NCBI RefSeq assembly: GCF_001053095.1
Contig: NZ_CGBP01000009.1
Location: 62,001 to 126,000, forward strand
Direction of reading: 5' to 3'
Length of the DNA stretch: 64,000 bases
Source of the DNA: Yersinia similis
Lineage (GTDB): Bacteria; Pseudomonadota; Gammaproteobacteria; Enterobacterales; Enterobacteriaceae
Each line of letters begins with the position of its first letter. The stretch's first letter is position 1. Below the pieces are notes generated by a model. The model saw only the letters and a list, made by a program, of their open reading frames with translations, did no database searches and was not told the DNA's origin. Positions 56,122 through 64,000 of the stretch are shown here, one piece after another. The translations under genes and the position numbers were made by a program.

Positions 56122-56976
56122 ATGATGAAAGATAACGAATACCAACCGCCGAAAATCTGGACGGAAAACAATGCCAGCGGCGGTGTGTGGTCTAAAATCA
56201 ATCGTCCAACAGCGGGTGCCCGATATGAAGCTGACCTGCCCGTAGGTAAACACCCGTTGCAGCTCTATTCCATGGGTACACCGAATGGCCAAAAGGTGAC
56301 TATTCTGCTGGAAGAGTTGCTGGCGTTGGGGGAGAAAGGCGCAGAATATGATGCCCATTTGATTCGTATCAGTGAAGGCGATCAGTTCTCAAGTGGCTTT
56401 GTTAGCATCAATCCCAATTCAAAGATTCCGGCCCTGATGGACTATTCATCTACCCCACCAGTAAGGGTTTTTGAGTCTGGTGCCATTCTGCTTTATTTGG
56501 CAGATAAATTCGGTCATTTCTTACCAAAATCTCATGCAGCAAGAACTGAAGCGCTCAATTGGCTGTTCTGGCTACAAGGTGCAGCCCCTTATTTAGGTGG
56601 CGGTTTTGGGCATTTTTATCACTATGCACCAGTGAAGATTGAATACGCTATCGACCGTTTCACCATGGAAGCCAAGCGCCAGCTCGATTTACTCAACACT
56701 CAGCTCAAAACACATGAGTATATCGCGGGTGATGAGTACTCTATTGCGGATATCGCTATCTGGCCGTGGTACGGCAGCTTGGTGCTTGGCTTGCAATATG
56801 AAGCGGGTGAATTCCTGGATGTGAAATCCTATTCTCACCTGATTCGTTGGACAGAGACCATTGCGAAACGCCCTGCGGTGCAACGTGGCCGCATCGTTAA
56901 CCGTACTTGGGGTGCGCCAGAAGAGCAATTACCTGAGCGCCATGATGCAGCAGATTTTGACCCACTCATAAAGTAA
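56122..56976 (+). CDS. yghU: YghU, glutathione S-transferase-family disulfide-bond reductase
   Basis: A 284-residue protein matching E. coli YghU over its whole length (LPVGKHPLQLYSMGTPNGQK, VSINPNSKIPALMDYSSTPP, WLFWLQGAAPYLGGGFGHFY, ERPAVQRGRIVNRT equivalents). Nu-class GST fold: thioredoxin-like N-terminal domain, then an all-helical domain. The family binds two glutathiones and reduces organic hydroperoxides and disulfides. An in-frame second Met directly follows the first. Confidence 0.95.
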   Translation: MMKDNEYQPPKIWTENNASGGVWSKINRPTAGARYEADLPVGKHPLQLYSMGTPNGQKVTILLEELLALGEKGAEYDAHLIRISEGDQFSSGFVSINPNSKIPALMDYSSTPPVRVFESGAILLYLADKFGHFLPKSHAARTEALNWLFWLQGAAPYLGGGFGHFYHYAPVKIEYAIDRFTMEAKRQLDLLNTQLKTHEYIAGDEYSIADIAIWPWYGSLVLGLQYEAGEFLDVKSYSHLIRWTETIAKRPAVQRGRIVNRTWGAPEEQLPERHDAADFDPLIK

Positions 56977-57004
56977 GTTTACTTACCTAATTAAGAGTAC
57001 TGAC

Positions 57005-57048
57005 ATAAAAAAACACCGCGCGGCCATACCGTTGCGGTGTTTCTCTTT
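57005..57048. terminator. Bidirectional terminator between yghU and the sugar operon
   Basis: AAACACCGC / GCGGTGTTT stem with a 14-base loop; T-rich on the + side (TTTCTCTTT) and a run of seven Ts on the - side. It serves the convergent yghU gene and the operon ending at 57073. Confidence 0.85.
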
Positions 57049-57072
57049 CACGCTTGATATCATGAGTATTGA

Positions 57073-57678
57073 TTATTGCTGCTTACGTAATTCCATCCCT
57101 ACATTCCCACCGGGATGAACCGCCAATAAAGTTTCTTTAGTAAAACCGGTACGCGCCATCAGGCAGGCACAGATAGCATCAAACAGCGCCAGTACTAAAA
57201 CAATCGATGTTGTCGCTAACATATTCAGCGGATCGATCTCTTGCTTTACATGTGTCTTCAGCACCAACGCGGAGACCTGCGCAATCGCAGACTGTTCATT
57301 TTCCGTCACGCTGATAATCTTCACCTGCTTACGTTGCAAGGTGGGCAGCAAACGGGTTAACTCATCAGAATTACCGCCACGGGAAATCAAAATAATGATG
57401 TCCTGTGCGCCGAGAAACCCCAGATCACCGTGTGCCGCATCAGTTGCATTCAGGTAAATCGCCGGTTGCTCAACACAAGCTAGCATATGCGCCACTTTAC
57501 GGGCCGCAATACCTGATGTCCCCACCCCCGTCACCGCAATTTTTCCACGGCATTCAGCCAAGGCATCCAGTACCTGCAACCATACCTGTTGATCGACATT
57601 CTCTTTTAATGCCGCCAGTTCGCGGCTGTAGATCATCCAGGCATCACTGGCCGCCAGCCACTCCCCATTCTGGCTCAT
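57073..57678 (-). CDS. SIS-domain sugar-phosphate isomerase (KdsD/KpsF-like, no CBS domains)
   Basis: A 201-residue single SIS domain with the arabinose-5-phosphate isomerase pattern: GKIAVTGVGTSGIAARKVA, DAAHGDLGFLGAQDIIILIS, RGGNSDELTRLLP, DPLNMLATTSIVLVLALFD, AVHPGGNVGMEL. KdsD and KpsF have about 320 residues with C-terminal CBS domains; those are absent. It would interconvert an aldose- and ketose-5-phosphate, possibly D-ribulose 5-phosphate and D-arabinose 5-phosphate. Its start overlaps the kinase stop by 4 bases and it is the last gene of the operon. Confidence 0.85.
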   Translation of the reverse strand: MSQNGEWLAASDAWMIYSRELAALKENVDQQVWLQVLDALAECRGKIAVTGVGTSGIAARKVAHMLACVEQPAIYLNATDAAHGDLGFLGAQDIIILISRGGNSDELTRLLPTLQRKQVKIISVTENEQSAIAQVSALVLKTHVKQEIDPLNMLATTSIVLVLALFDAICACLMARTGFTKETLLAVHPGGNVGMELRKQQ

Positions 57679-59312
57679 GCGCCCTCCTTCATCAGTTCCT
57701 GATAGCGCATATGGTCGTGATACATCTGATGGAATACCCGGTACTTACGATCATAATAGGCTTTGATTTTATTGGTTTGTGGGGTCACGGTCTTACCTAT
57801 GCGGCTCATGGCAGCCATTGCTTCCGGCAATGACTCAAACACCCCAGCAGCGACGGTTCCCATCATGGCACTCCCCAACAGCATCGCCTCACTCTCTTCT
57901 GGCAATAGCATGGCGCAGCCCGTCGCATTCGCATGTTCCTGCACAAATATTGGGTTCTTGGTGCCTCCGCCGCTGGCCATCATGGTGTCGATGTTATAAC
58001 CATTCTGATTCATGGTTTCGATGATATGCCGTGTGCCCAATGCCAGCGCCTGAATGGTTGCCAAATAACGCAGTGCCATATCTTCTGGCGTGGTAGAGAG
58101 TTTCAGGCCAGTGATAATGCCCGTCAGATTTGGGTTGGCACGGGGAGAGCGGTTACCGTGGAAATACGGCAACATATGAATATCGTTAGTCAGGAACGCG
58201 ATATTTTCAGGTTCACCCGCCATCTGACGCAAAATATAATTCAGCGCCTCATAGATCGTTTCGCCCTTATTTTTAGCCTGTTCCAGCAGTGCGGGATAGC
58301 AAGGATGTGATTGAATAATATGGTCAATCAAAGCACCCGTTGCCGACTGCCCGCCCTCGTTCAGCCAATATTCCGGTAAAATGGCCGAATAATATGGCCC
58401 CCAAATACCACTGATAAAGTGTGCTGAGCGCGACATCGCCATATGGGCGGTAGAGGTGCCACCAATCAGCGCAATCCGCCGATCAAAGTTAGCATTTTCC
58501 CCCGTCACACCACTGGCACCGAGAATGCCAATCGTCCCGGCGTGAGCATCAATAATCGACACACTGACCGCCGTACCGGGAATCAACCCCATTTCTGATG
58601 CCGCTCGCTGACTTAAACCATGCCCCAGCGGTGCCCCCATGGGTTTAACCGTCGCACCTATCTTCGCCGCGTTGTTATCCAGTAAATCGGCCAGCCCCAC
58701 CAACTTGAAGTAGGACGGATCCCAGCGGTCTTCATGGCCCAGATAGGTCCATTTGCAGACCGTGGAACAGAGCGAACGGGTTTCATCTTTCGTGGCACGC
58801 CAGGTAAGAAAATCTGGTAGATCAAACAGATGGCCGACATTACTCCACGTGTTCGGCATATGTTGCTTTAACCACAATAGCTTTGGCGTCTGCATTTCTG
58901 GCGAAATCACACCACCGACAAACTCCAATACCGGGTGTTTGGTGGCATTAATCCGCTCCGCCTGAGTGATCGCCCGGTGGTCCATCCAAACAATCACATT
59001 TTGCTCATTGCGCCCTGAAGGACTAACCGTCAGTGGATCCCCTTGTTTATCCAGCACCACCAGCGAGCAAGTCGCATCAAAACCCAGCCCTTTGACCTGA
59101 ATCGGGTTAATATCGGCCTGATTAACCGCATCACGCACCGCATTACACACCGCTTGCCAAATATTATCTGAAGACTGCTCAACAAAATCAGCCTTGGGTT
59201 TAAACATGGTGATTTCACGGCTGGCCTGCCCGACCATACGGCCCTGCAAATCGAATACTCCGGCTCTTGCGCTGCCGGTCCCTACGTCTACGCCGATAAA
59301 GTAACTTGCCAT
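57675..59312 (-). CDS. FGGY-family kinase, probable D-ribulokinase
   Basis: 545 residues from ATG 59312 (MASYFIGVDVGTGSARAGVF, with GAGGGA 7 bases upstream; the frame extends to 59327). FGGY fold: ATP/sugar motif GVDVGTGSARAGV, sugar site WMDHRAITQAERI, and the C-terminal nucleotide site MMASGGGTKNPIFVQ. TCSLV at 81-85 (GFDATCSLVVLD) is the motif described as marking D-ribulokinases such as human FGGY and yeast YDR109C, distinct from L-ribulokinase AraB. It should phosphorylate D-ribulose to D-ribulose 5-phosphate. Between the ABC permeases and the SIS isomerase. Confidence 0.9.
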   Translation of the reverse strand: MASYFIGVDVGTGSARAGVFDLQGRMVGQASREITMFKPKADFVEQSSDNIWQAVCNAVRDAVNQADINPIQVKGLGFDATCSLVVLDKQGDPLTVSPSGRNEQNVIVWMDHRAITQAERINATKHPVLEFVGGVISPEMQTPKLLWLKQHMPNTWSNVGHLFDLPDFLTWRATKDETRSLCSTVCKWTYLGHEDRWDPSYFKLVGLADLLDNNAAKIGATVKPMGAPLGHGLSQRAASEMGLIPGTAVSVSIIDAHAGTIGILGASGVTGENANFDRRIALIGGTSTAHMAMSRSAHFISGIWGPYYSAILPEYWLNEGGQSATGALIDHIIQSHPCYPALLEQAKNKGETIYEALNYILRQMAGEPENIAFLTNDIHMLPYFHGNRSPRANPNLTGIITGLKLSTTPEDMALRYLATIQALALGTRHIIETMNQNGYNIDTMMASGGGTKNPIFVQEHANATGCAMLLPEESEAMLLGSAMMGTVAAGVFESLPEAMAAMSRIGKTVTPQTNKIKAYYDRKYRVFHQMYHDHMRYQELMKEGA

Positions 59313-59330
59313 TGTTTTGTCCCTCAATTC

Positions 59331-60284
59331 TTAAGCTTTACGATTCTGTAATGCGATAAAGAGGATCAGTACCCCACCCCATAACGCCATGGTCAGGTAG
59401 CTACTCACCCCCAGCAAATTCAGGCCACTTTCCAGTAATTGCAGTACCACCAGCGCCAGGATCAAACCGATAATTCGCCCAAAGCCACCATCCGGATTAA
59501 TCCCGCCCAGTACCGAGGCCAGAATGGTGACCAACAGATAGGATTCGCCATAACCGGCTTTGGCAGAGTTGAATTTTGCCATCATCAAAATGGCTGCTCC
59601 CCACCCCAGTAAAGCCGATAAGATATAGACCGCGATTTGTACCCGATGGGTATTCACGCCGCTAAAGCGGGTTGCCTGCTCATTGGAACCGACCAGATAG
59701 ATACTGCGCCCCAGCGTGGTGTGCTCCAGTAATACCCACAGACCCGCGGCGACCAGTAGGAATAAGATCATCGCCACCGGAATACCGGCAATATCGCCGC
59801 TGCCAATGTACTGAATGACCGGCGGGAAACCGGAAATCACATCACCATTGGAGAGCAAAATATTCAGGCCAGTAATCAGTGTCATGGTGCCCAGCGTTGC
59901 CAGAATCGGCGACACGCCAATGACTGAGATCAATACCCCGTTCAAGGTACCAATCGCCACCGCGACCAGTAACCCAGCCACTAACGCCAACAGCAGAAAC
60001 GCGGGTTGACCCGGATGGCTGACAATGATCGCCGCCATCACTAACGAGCACGCATTGGCACCGGCAATAATAGATAAGTTAATACCCCCGGTGAGCATGG
60101 TCAGCCCCATGCCCAACGCCAACATGCCTAAGATCGGCAACTGCGAAGACATCGACTGGAAATTACCTAAGCTGAAAAAGCGTTGCCCCAGGGTCAGTGA
60201 GAAGACCAACATCACCGCAATCAGAATCAGCAATTGCAGGCGGATAATACGGTCATCAGGGATAATTCGGTTTAACCAGGTCAT
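59331..60284 (-). CDS. Sugar ABC transporter permease 2 (RbsC family)
   Basis: A 317-residue permease with 8-10 hydrophobic segments and the RbsC-family pattern GMLALGMGLTMLTGGINLSI, then LVAGLLVAVAIGTLNGVLIS, with the EAA-like loop AKAGYGESYLLVTILASVLGG. One of two different permeases that would form a heterodimeric channel. Only 1 base separates it from the upstream permease and 18 from the kinase start. Confidence 0.93.
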   Translation of the reverse strand: MTWLNRIIPDDRIIRLQLLILIAVMLVFSLTLGQRFFSLGNFQSMSSQLPILGMLALGMGLTMLTGGINLSIIAGANACSLVMAAIIVSHPGQPAFLLLALVAGLLVAVAIGTLNGVLISVIGVSPILATLGTMTLITGLNILLSNGDVISGFPPVIQYIGSGDIAGIPVAMILFLLVAAGLWVLLEHTTLGRSIYLVGSNEQATRFSGVNTHRVQIAVYILSALLGWGAAILMMAKFNSAKAGYGESYLLVTILASVLGGINPDGGFGRIIGLILALVVLQLLESGLNLLGVSSYLTMALWGGVLILFIALQNRKA

Positions 60285-60285
60285 C

Positions 60286-61275
60286 TCAGTGCTCCCTCAA
60301 CAACTTGCGTTTTTCATTCCACGCGGTGGTACTGATACTCACCAAAATAATCACGCCACTGAAAACGGTATGCCAATAAGAAGAGACACTCAGTAGCGTT
60401 AAGCCGTTTTGCAGAAAAGCCAATAACATGACACCCAGCACCGTCCCGGTCAGTGAACCCCGCCCACCGCTCATACTGGTGCCACCAAGGACCACCGCAG
60501 CCAATACCGTTAACTCAAATCCCATCAAGGAGTTAGGTGCGACTGATTGGGAAATCTGAGCCTGTACTACCGCCGCCACGCCTGCCAATATGCCCATGTA
60601 GCCGTAGACATACAGGTGCAATCTAAAGATGTTAATGCCAAGACGGGAGGCAGCATCTTTATTGCTGCCCATGGCAAAAATCTGCCGCCCTAACCGGGTG
60701 TAATTCATCATGACACCGGTGAAGATGATGGTGCCCGCCAGACATAACAGCGGCAGTGTCAGGCCATAGTCGTAACCGTCACTGCCTTCAAATGAGAACC
60801 AGTTAATACCGGTCATAAACCAGTCTGGGAAGCCGTACAACCACGTCCCGTTGGTAAAGTAAACCAGCAGCCCATAGAACAGATTCAGCGTGGCGATGGT
60901 GATAATGATCGCCGGGACTTTCAGCCAATAAACCAATAGCCCGTTGATCAGCCCCAGCAACAGGCCAACCGCCATTGCCATGACCAATGCCAGCGGGAAG
61001 CTGCCACCATGCGTAATCACCCACGAAGCCATCACATACTGCGCGATAGCCGTGACCGCCGGGAAAGAGATATCAATGCCACCGGCAATCAGCACCACAA
61101 ATAGACCGCAGGCTAAAATCCCCAAAATGGCATAACTGGTAGCCACATCGGTTAAATTCCCCAACGTCAGGAACTCAGGGCTTTGCACACTCAACCCGAT
61201 AGCCAACAGCAACACCAGCAACCCGAGATAAAACTCATGGTGCCCCGTTAGTTGGCGCAGTTTTAGCTTATCCAT
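60286..61275 (-). CDS. Sugar ABC transporter permease 1 (RbsC family)
   Basis: A 329-residue RbsC-family permease (GILACGLFVVLIAGGIDISF, GLLLGLINGLLVYWLKVPAI, MGFELTVLAAVVLGGTSMSG). Its start overlaps the ATPase gene by 8 bases. Paired with permease 2. Confidence 0.93.
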   Translation of the reverse strand: MDKLKLRQLTGHHEFYLGLLVLLLAIGLSVQSPEFLTLGNLTDVATSYAILGILACGLFVVLIAGGIDISFPAVTAIAQYVMASWVITHGGSFPLALVMAMAVGLLLGLINGLLVYWLKVPAIIITIATLNLFYGLLVYFTNGTWLYGFPDWFMTGINWFSFEGSDGYDYGLTLPLLCLAGTIIFTGVMMNYTRLGRQIFAMGSNKDAASRLGINIFRLHLYVYGYMGILAGVAAVVQAQISQSVAPNSLMGFELTVLAAVVLGGTSMSGGRGSLTGTVLGVMLLAFLQNGLTLLSVSSYWHTVFSGVIILVSISTTAWNEKRKLLREH

Positions 61276-62764
61276 TGACCACCTCGGCGATCTGTTGTTC
61301 GGTACACTGATGAGGATAAAACTCGGCGATCAATTCGCCTTTACGCATCACCAACACCCGGTGGCTGTTGTAATACGCCTCAGGGATCTCATCGCAAATC
61401 ATCAATACCGCCATCCCTTGCTCTGCCAATGCCTTGGCAATATGGTAAATCCCTTCTTTGTTGGCGATATCGACACCTACAGTAGGTGAATCAAGGATCA
61501 AAATACGCGGTTGTGTCGCCACCCATTTGGCAATAGCAATGCGCTGAGCATTACCGCCAGACAGGGTTTTCACCGGCAGAGCAGTGTCCGATACTTTGAT
61601 GTTCAGATCCCGCACCAACTTATCTACCAGTGCGGCGGCCTTGCTGTGATCCAGCAAGCCACTGCGGGTGTGTAATTGGTCAAAAACTGACACGATCGTG
61701 TTGTCATAGATCGACTGCTCCATGATCAAGCCCTGAGTCAGGCGATCCTCAGAGACATAGCCGATGCCATGGCGGATCGCATCACGGTTATGACGAAAAC
61801 GCACCGGCTCACCGGCCACGAATATTTCGCCACTTTCGGGTTGCGTCATACCGAACAGACTGAGGCATAACTCCGTTCGCCCTGCCCCCAGCAAACCGGT
61901 GATAGAAACAATTTCACCTTGATGTAAAGTCAGGTCGATATTACGGAACTGTTCACCACGGCTCAGTTTCCTGATCTCCAGCAGCGGTGCCGCTTTGGCT
62001 GCCAACGGCGGTAACGGACTGTAAGTAAAGCGCTGGCCTGTCATTAGAAACGCCAGTTCATGGCTATCTAACTCGCTGGCTTGCCAGGTTCCTACCCATT
62101 TGCCATCGCGCATCACGCTGATCCGATCGGCCACTTCCATCACTTCATCCAGACGGTGGCTGACAAACACCACACAAATGCCTTGTGATTTCAGGTCACG
62201 GACCACATTCAACAAGCCTTTGACTTCCTGGCTGGTGAGTGAGGCGGTTGGCTCATCCATAATCACCAAGCGGGCATCGGCGGCGATAGCACGGCAAATT
62301 GCCACTAATTGGCGGTCAGCAATAGAGAGCTGTTCAACTTTCTTATCCAGATCCAGCGACACCCCGACGCGCTGCATCGCTGCCAGCGCCCGTTCACGCA
62401 TACTTTTACGTTTTACCCAAAAATCCCCACCGGGCAGATAACGGTGGACGGCAATATTTTCTGCTACGGTTAAATTCGGGAATAGCGACAGATCTTGATA
62501 AATCACCTGCACGCCATAATAGAATGAGAGTTGCGGCGTAAGCTGATGAAGCAGCTTGCCGTCTATCAGGATACTGGCGCCTTTCTCTGGCTGATAAACT
62601 CCTGAAATCACTTTGATAATGGTGCTTTTGCCGCAGCCATTCTGGCCTGCCAGGCAGTGCACTTCTCCTTTGTTCAGCGTGAGATTCACCCCATCCAGCG
62701 CTAATACGCCGGGGAATCGCTTGCTGATATTTTCAAGAGTGATAAATGCGGTGGCCTGAGTCAT
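61268..62764 (-). CDS. Sugar ABC transporter ATPase (two nucleotide-binding domains, RbsA-like)
   Basis: A 498-residue fused ATPase of the monosaccharide CUT2 type. First half: Walker A GQNGCGKST (40-48), signature VEQLSIADRQLVAICRA, Walker B RLVIMDEPTASLT. Second half: degenerate Walker A TGLLGAGRTEL, signature LSGGNAQRIAIAKW, Walker B RILILDSPTVGVD. It energises import through the two permeases. It has its own Shine-Dalgarno (AGGGAAGG) after a palindrome at 62779-62800. Confidence 0.95.
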   Translation of the reverse strand: MTQATAFITLENISKRFPGVLALDGVNLTLNKGEVHCLAGQNGCGKSTIIKVISGVYQPEKGASILIDGKLLHQLTPQLSFYYGVQVIYQDLSLFPNLTVAENIAVHRYLPGGDFWVKRKSMRERALAAMQRVGVSLDLDKKVEQLSIADRQLVAICRAIAADARLVIMDEPTASLTSQEVKGLLNVVRDLKSQGICVVFVSHRLDEVMEVADRISVMRDGKWVGTWQASELDSHELAFLMTGQRFTYSPLPPLAAKAAPLLEIRKLSRGEQFRNIDLTLHQGEIVSITGLLGAGRTELCLSLFGMTQPESGEIFVAGEPVRFRHNRDAIRHGIGYVSEDRLTQGLIMEQSIYDNTIVSVFDQLHTRSGLLDHSKAAALVDKLVRDLNIKVSDTALPVKTLSGGNAQRIAIAKWVATQPRILILDSPTVGVDIANKEGIYHIAKALAEQGMAVLMICDEIPEAYYNSHRVLVMRKGELIAEFYPHQCTEQQIAEVVNG

Positions 62765-62778
62765 GACAATACCTTCCC

Positions 62779-62800
62779 TAACGTCATAAATTTGACGTTA
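62779..62800. promoter_or_regulatory. Palindrome just before the ABC ATPase gene
   Basis: TAACGTCA-TAAATT-TGACGTTA, a perfect inverted repeat with 8-base arms, ending 15 bases before the ATPase start. The spacing and AT-rich centre look like a regulator operator; a hairpin that tunes translation of the ATPase is the alternative. Confidence 0.45.
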
Positions 62801-62844
62801 TGTTCTACAACCATAGGGTGATAGTGGAGAAGACAGCAGGGCTA

Positions 62845-62925
62845 TTTCCCCACTGTCTGTTTACTGGTAACTTACTGCATTACTGACAGCTTACTGTACT
62901 GGTAACGAATATCTTACTGCTGACC
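62845..62925. repeat. Direct-repeat block in the gap between binding protein and ATPase
   Basis: Short words recur: TACTGGTAAC twice (near 62866 and 62896) and CTTACTG three times. The gap of 203 bases between the binding-protein gene and the ATPase is where ABC operons often lower downstream expression; no strong terminator was seen. Confidence 0.4.
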
Positions 62926-62967
62926 ACGATGGATCTGCGGCCAATTCCCTGGTGTGGCACCTGAAAA

Positions 62968-63957
62968 TCAGAAGCCTAACGTTTTAGCATTATCTTTGGT
63001 GACCTCGAGGATCTTGTTAAAACGGATCACCCCGTTCTTACTGTCCACATCGGCTTTACCCAAGCCATCGATGGTCAAATCTTCTGTCACTTTCTGGCCA
63101 TTCAACAATTGATTGGCAATTTCTACTACCGCGAAACCGGCATCCTTTGGATCCCACAGCAAGGCTTTTTTGATATCGCCACGCATCAGATATGGTGCTG
63201 CCTGTGCAGGCATCGCAATACCCACGACAGCAATTTGGTCCTTAGCACGTTTCTTGGCAACCGCCTGACCTGCACCAATTGGCCCCAGTGAACCGAAACC
63301 AATAATCCCTTTCATTTGCGGATATGTTTTCATTAGATCCAGCGTGGTGGAGTAAGACTTATCAATATTCTCTGCCACCGGCAAACGCGGGGTGACTTCA
63401 AACATTTCTGGGTATTTTTCTTTCTGATACTTGATAGCGTAATCAGCCCAAGCGTTATGTAATGGCACCGTCAGGGAACCCACATAAATGGCATAGCCAC
63501 CTTTGTTACCCATGGCTTTTGCCAGTTCATCCATATTGGCCTGAGCATATTTTTCGCTATCGATGGTTTCGACGTCCCACTGCCCGATACGTTGATCTGG
63601 GGATTCATGCGTCAACACCACAATGCCTTTCTCCTGTGCTTTCTTCAGCACGGGCTCCAACACTTTGGCATCGTTCGGCACCACAATAATGGCATCAACA
63701 TTTTTCGCGATAAGATCTTCAATCACTTTAACTTGTTGCGCAGGGTCCGGTGTCGCTGGCCCAACTTGATAGGCATTGACATCCAGCTTCTTCGCGGCTT
63801 CATTTACCCCAACTTCCATGCGGGTAAACCAGGGGATACCGGTCACTTTCGCTACAACGGCAATCTCATGTTTTTTCTCTGCTGCCAGGGTTTGTGTGCT
63901 GAACAGCATGCATGCAGAAACGATACATACATTCAGTAATGCGAGATTAAATTTCAT
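62968..63957 (-). CDS. Periplasmic sugar-binding protein of the ABC transporter
   Basis: A 329-residue RbsB/LsrB-type binding protein. Signal peptide MKFNLALLNVCIVSACMLFS with cleavage after TLAA. The mature protein starts EKKHEIAVVAKVTGIPWFTR, and the pattern DPAQQVKVIEDLIAKNVDAI, IIVVPNDAKVLEPVLKKAQE and GIVVLTHESPDQ is close to the autoinducer-2/rhamnose/ribose-binding group. It gives specificity to the transporter; the operon enzymes point to a pentose or pentulose rather than AI-2. AAGAAGG precedes ATG 63957. First gene of the operon visible; the promoter lies at or past the window edge. Confidence 0.92.
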   Translation of the reverse strand: MKFNLALLNVCIVSACMLFSTQTLAAEKKHEIAVVAKVTGIPWFTRMEVGVNEAAKKLDVNAYQVGPATPDPAQQVKVIEDLIAKNVDAIIVVPNDAKVLEPVLKKAQEKGIVVLTHESPDQRIGQWDVETIDSEKYAQANMDELAKAMGNKGGYAIYVGSLTVPLHNAWADYAIKYQKEKYPEMFEVTPRLPVAENIDKSYSTTLDLMKTYPQMKGIIGFGSLGPIGAGQAVAKKRAKDQIAVVGIAMPAQAAPYLMRGDIKKALLWDPKDAGFAVVEIANQLLNGQKVTEDLTIDGLGKADVDSKNGVIRFNKILEVTKDNAKTLGF

Positions 63958-64000
63958 AGCAATACCTTCTTGTTTTTTTCAGGTAACGGAGCGGTTGCAA

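Overview
The window looks like chromosome from the Yersinia pseudotuberculosis complex. The housekeeping genes run in the enterobacterial order tldD - yhdP - rng - maf - mreDCB - csrD - acuI - msrPQ - aroQ - accBC - yhdT - panF - prmA - dusB - fis, and their protein sequences are enterobacterial throughout. A Tc (insecticidal toxin complex) locus lies next to tldD. ERIC-type intergenic repeats are scattered through the intergenic gaps, and a duplicated cspA-type cold-shock gene is present. Uninterrupted tcaB and tcaC would fit Y. pseudotuberculosis better than the damaged copies reported for some Y. pestis strains, but species cannot be settled from this window.

Positions 1-13772 hold the Tc locus on the + strand: the 3' end of a tcaA-like gene, tcaB, tcaC, a four-gene phage-type lysis cassette (holin, M15 endopeptidase, i-spanin and a nested o-spanin), then tccC. 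The conserved Rhs cage of TccC ends near residue 669. It is followed by a foreign-looking, AT-rich C-terminal domain carrying a textbook protein-tyrosine/dual-specificity phosphatase signature (H860-C861 to R867). This is the most interesting item in the window: an apparent phosphatase toxin packaged by a Tc complex, with its own lysis-based release genes beside it.

Positions 13787-14550 hold a terminator, an ERIC element and a broken toxin-antitoxin pair. From 14576 to 29436 the - strand carries tldD, a nitrilase, yhdP, rng, maf, mreD, mreC, mreB and csrD, followed by acuI on the + strand. From 29619 to 39751 the + strand carries msrPQ, aroQ, accBC, yhdT-panF, prmA and dusB-fis. The 1.36-kb gap at 33895-35255 holds a 58-residue secreted peptide gene, a likely relic of a mannose-1-phosphate guanylyltransferase gene, and three tandem ERIC units.

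Positions 39958-41393 hold a GarR/HIBADH-family dehydrogenase and the wreck of a metallo-beta-lactamase-fold lactonase. After a glycine-zipper lipoprotein comes the respiratory nitrate reductase cluster narK-narGHJI, with narL divergent; the sensor gene narX, which sits between narK and narL in E. coli, is absent. Tandem csp genes, a coiled-coil J-domain protein, a phytase-like secreted protein and yghU follow.

The window ends with a - strand sugar operon at 57073-63957: periplasmic binding protein, ABC ATPase, two permeases, an FGGY kinase with the D-ribulokinase TCSLV motif, and a SIS isomerase. The gene order suggests import, phosphorylation and isomerisation of a pentulose, probably D-ribulose or a related sugar. 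No tRNA, rRNA, CRISPR array or intact insertion sequence was seen.
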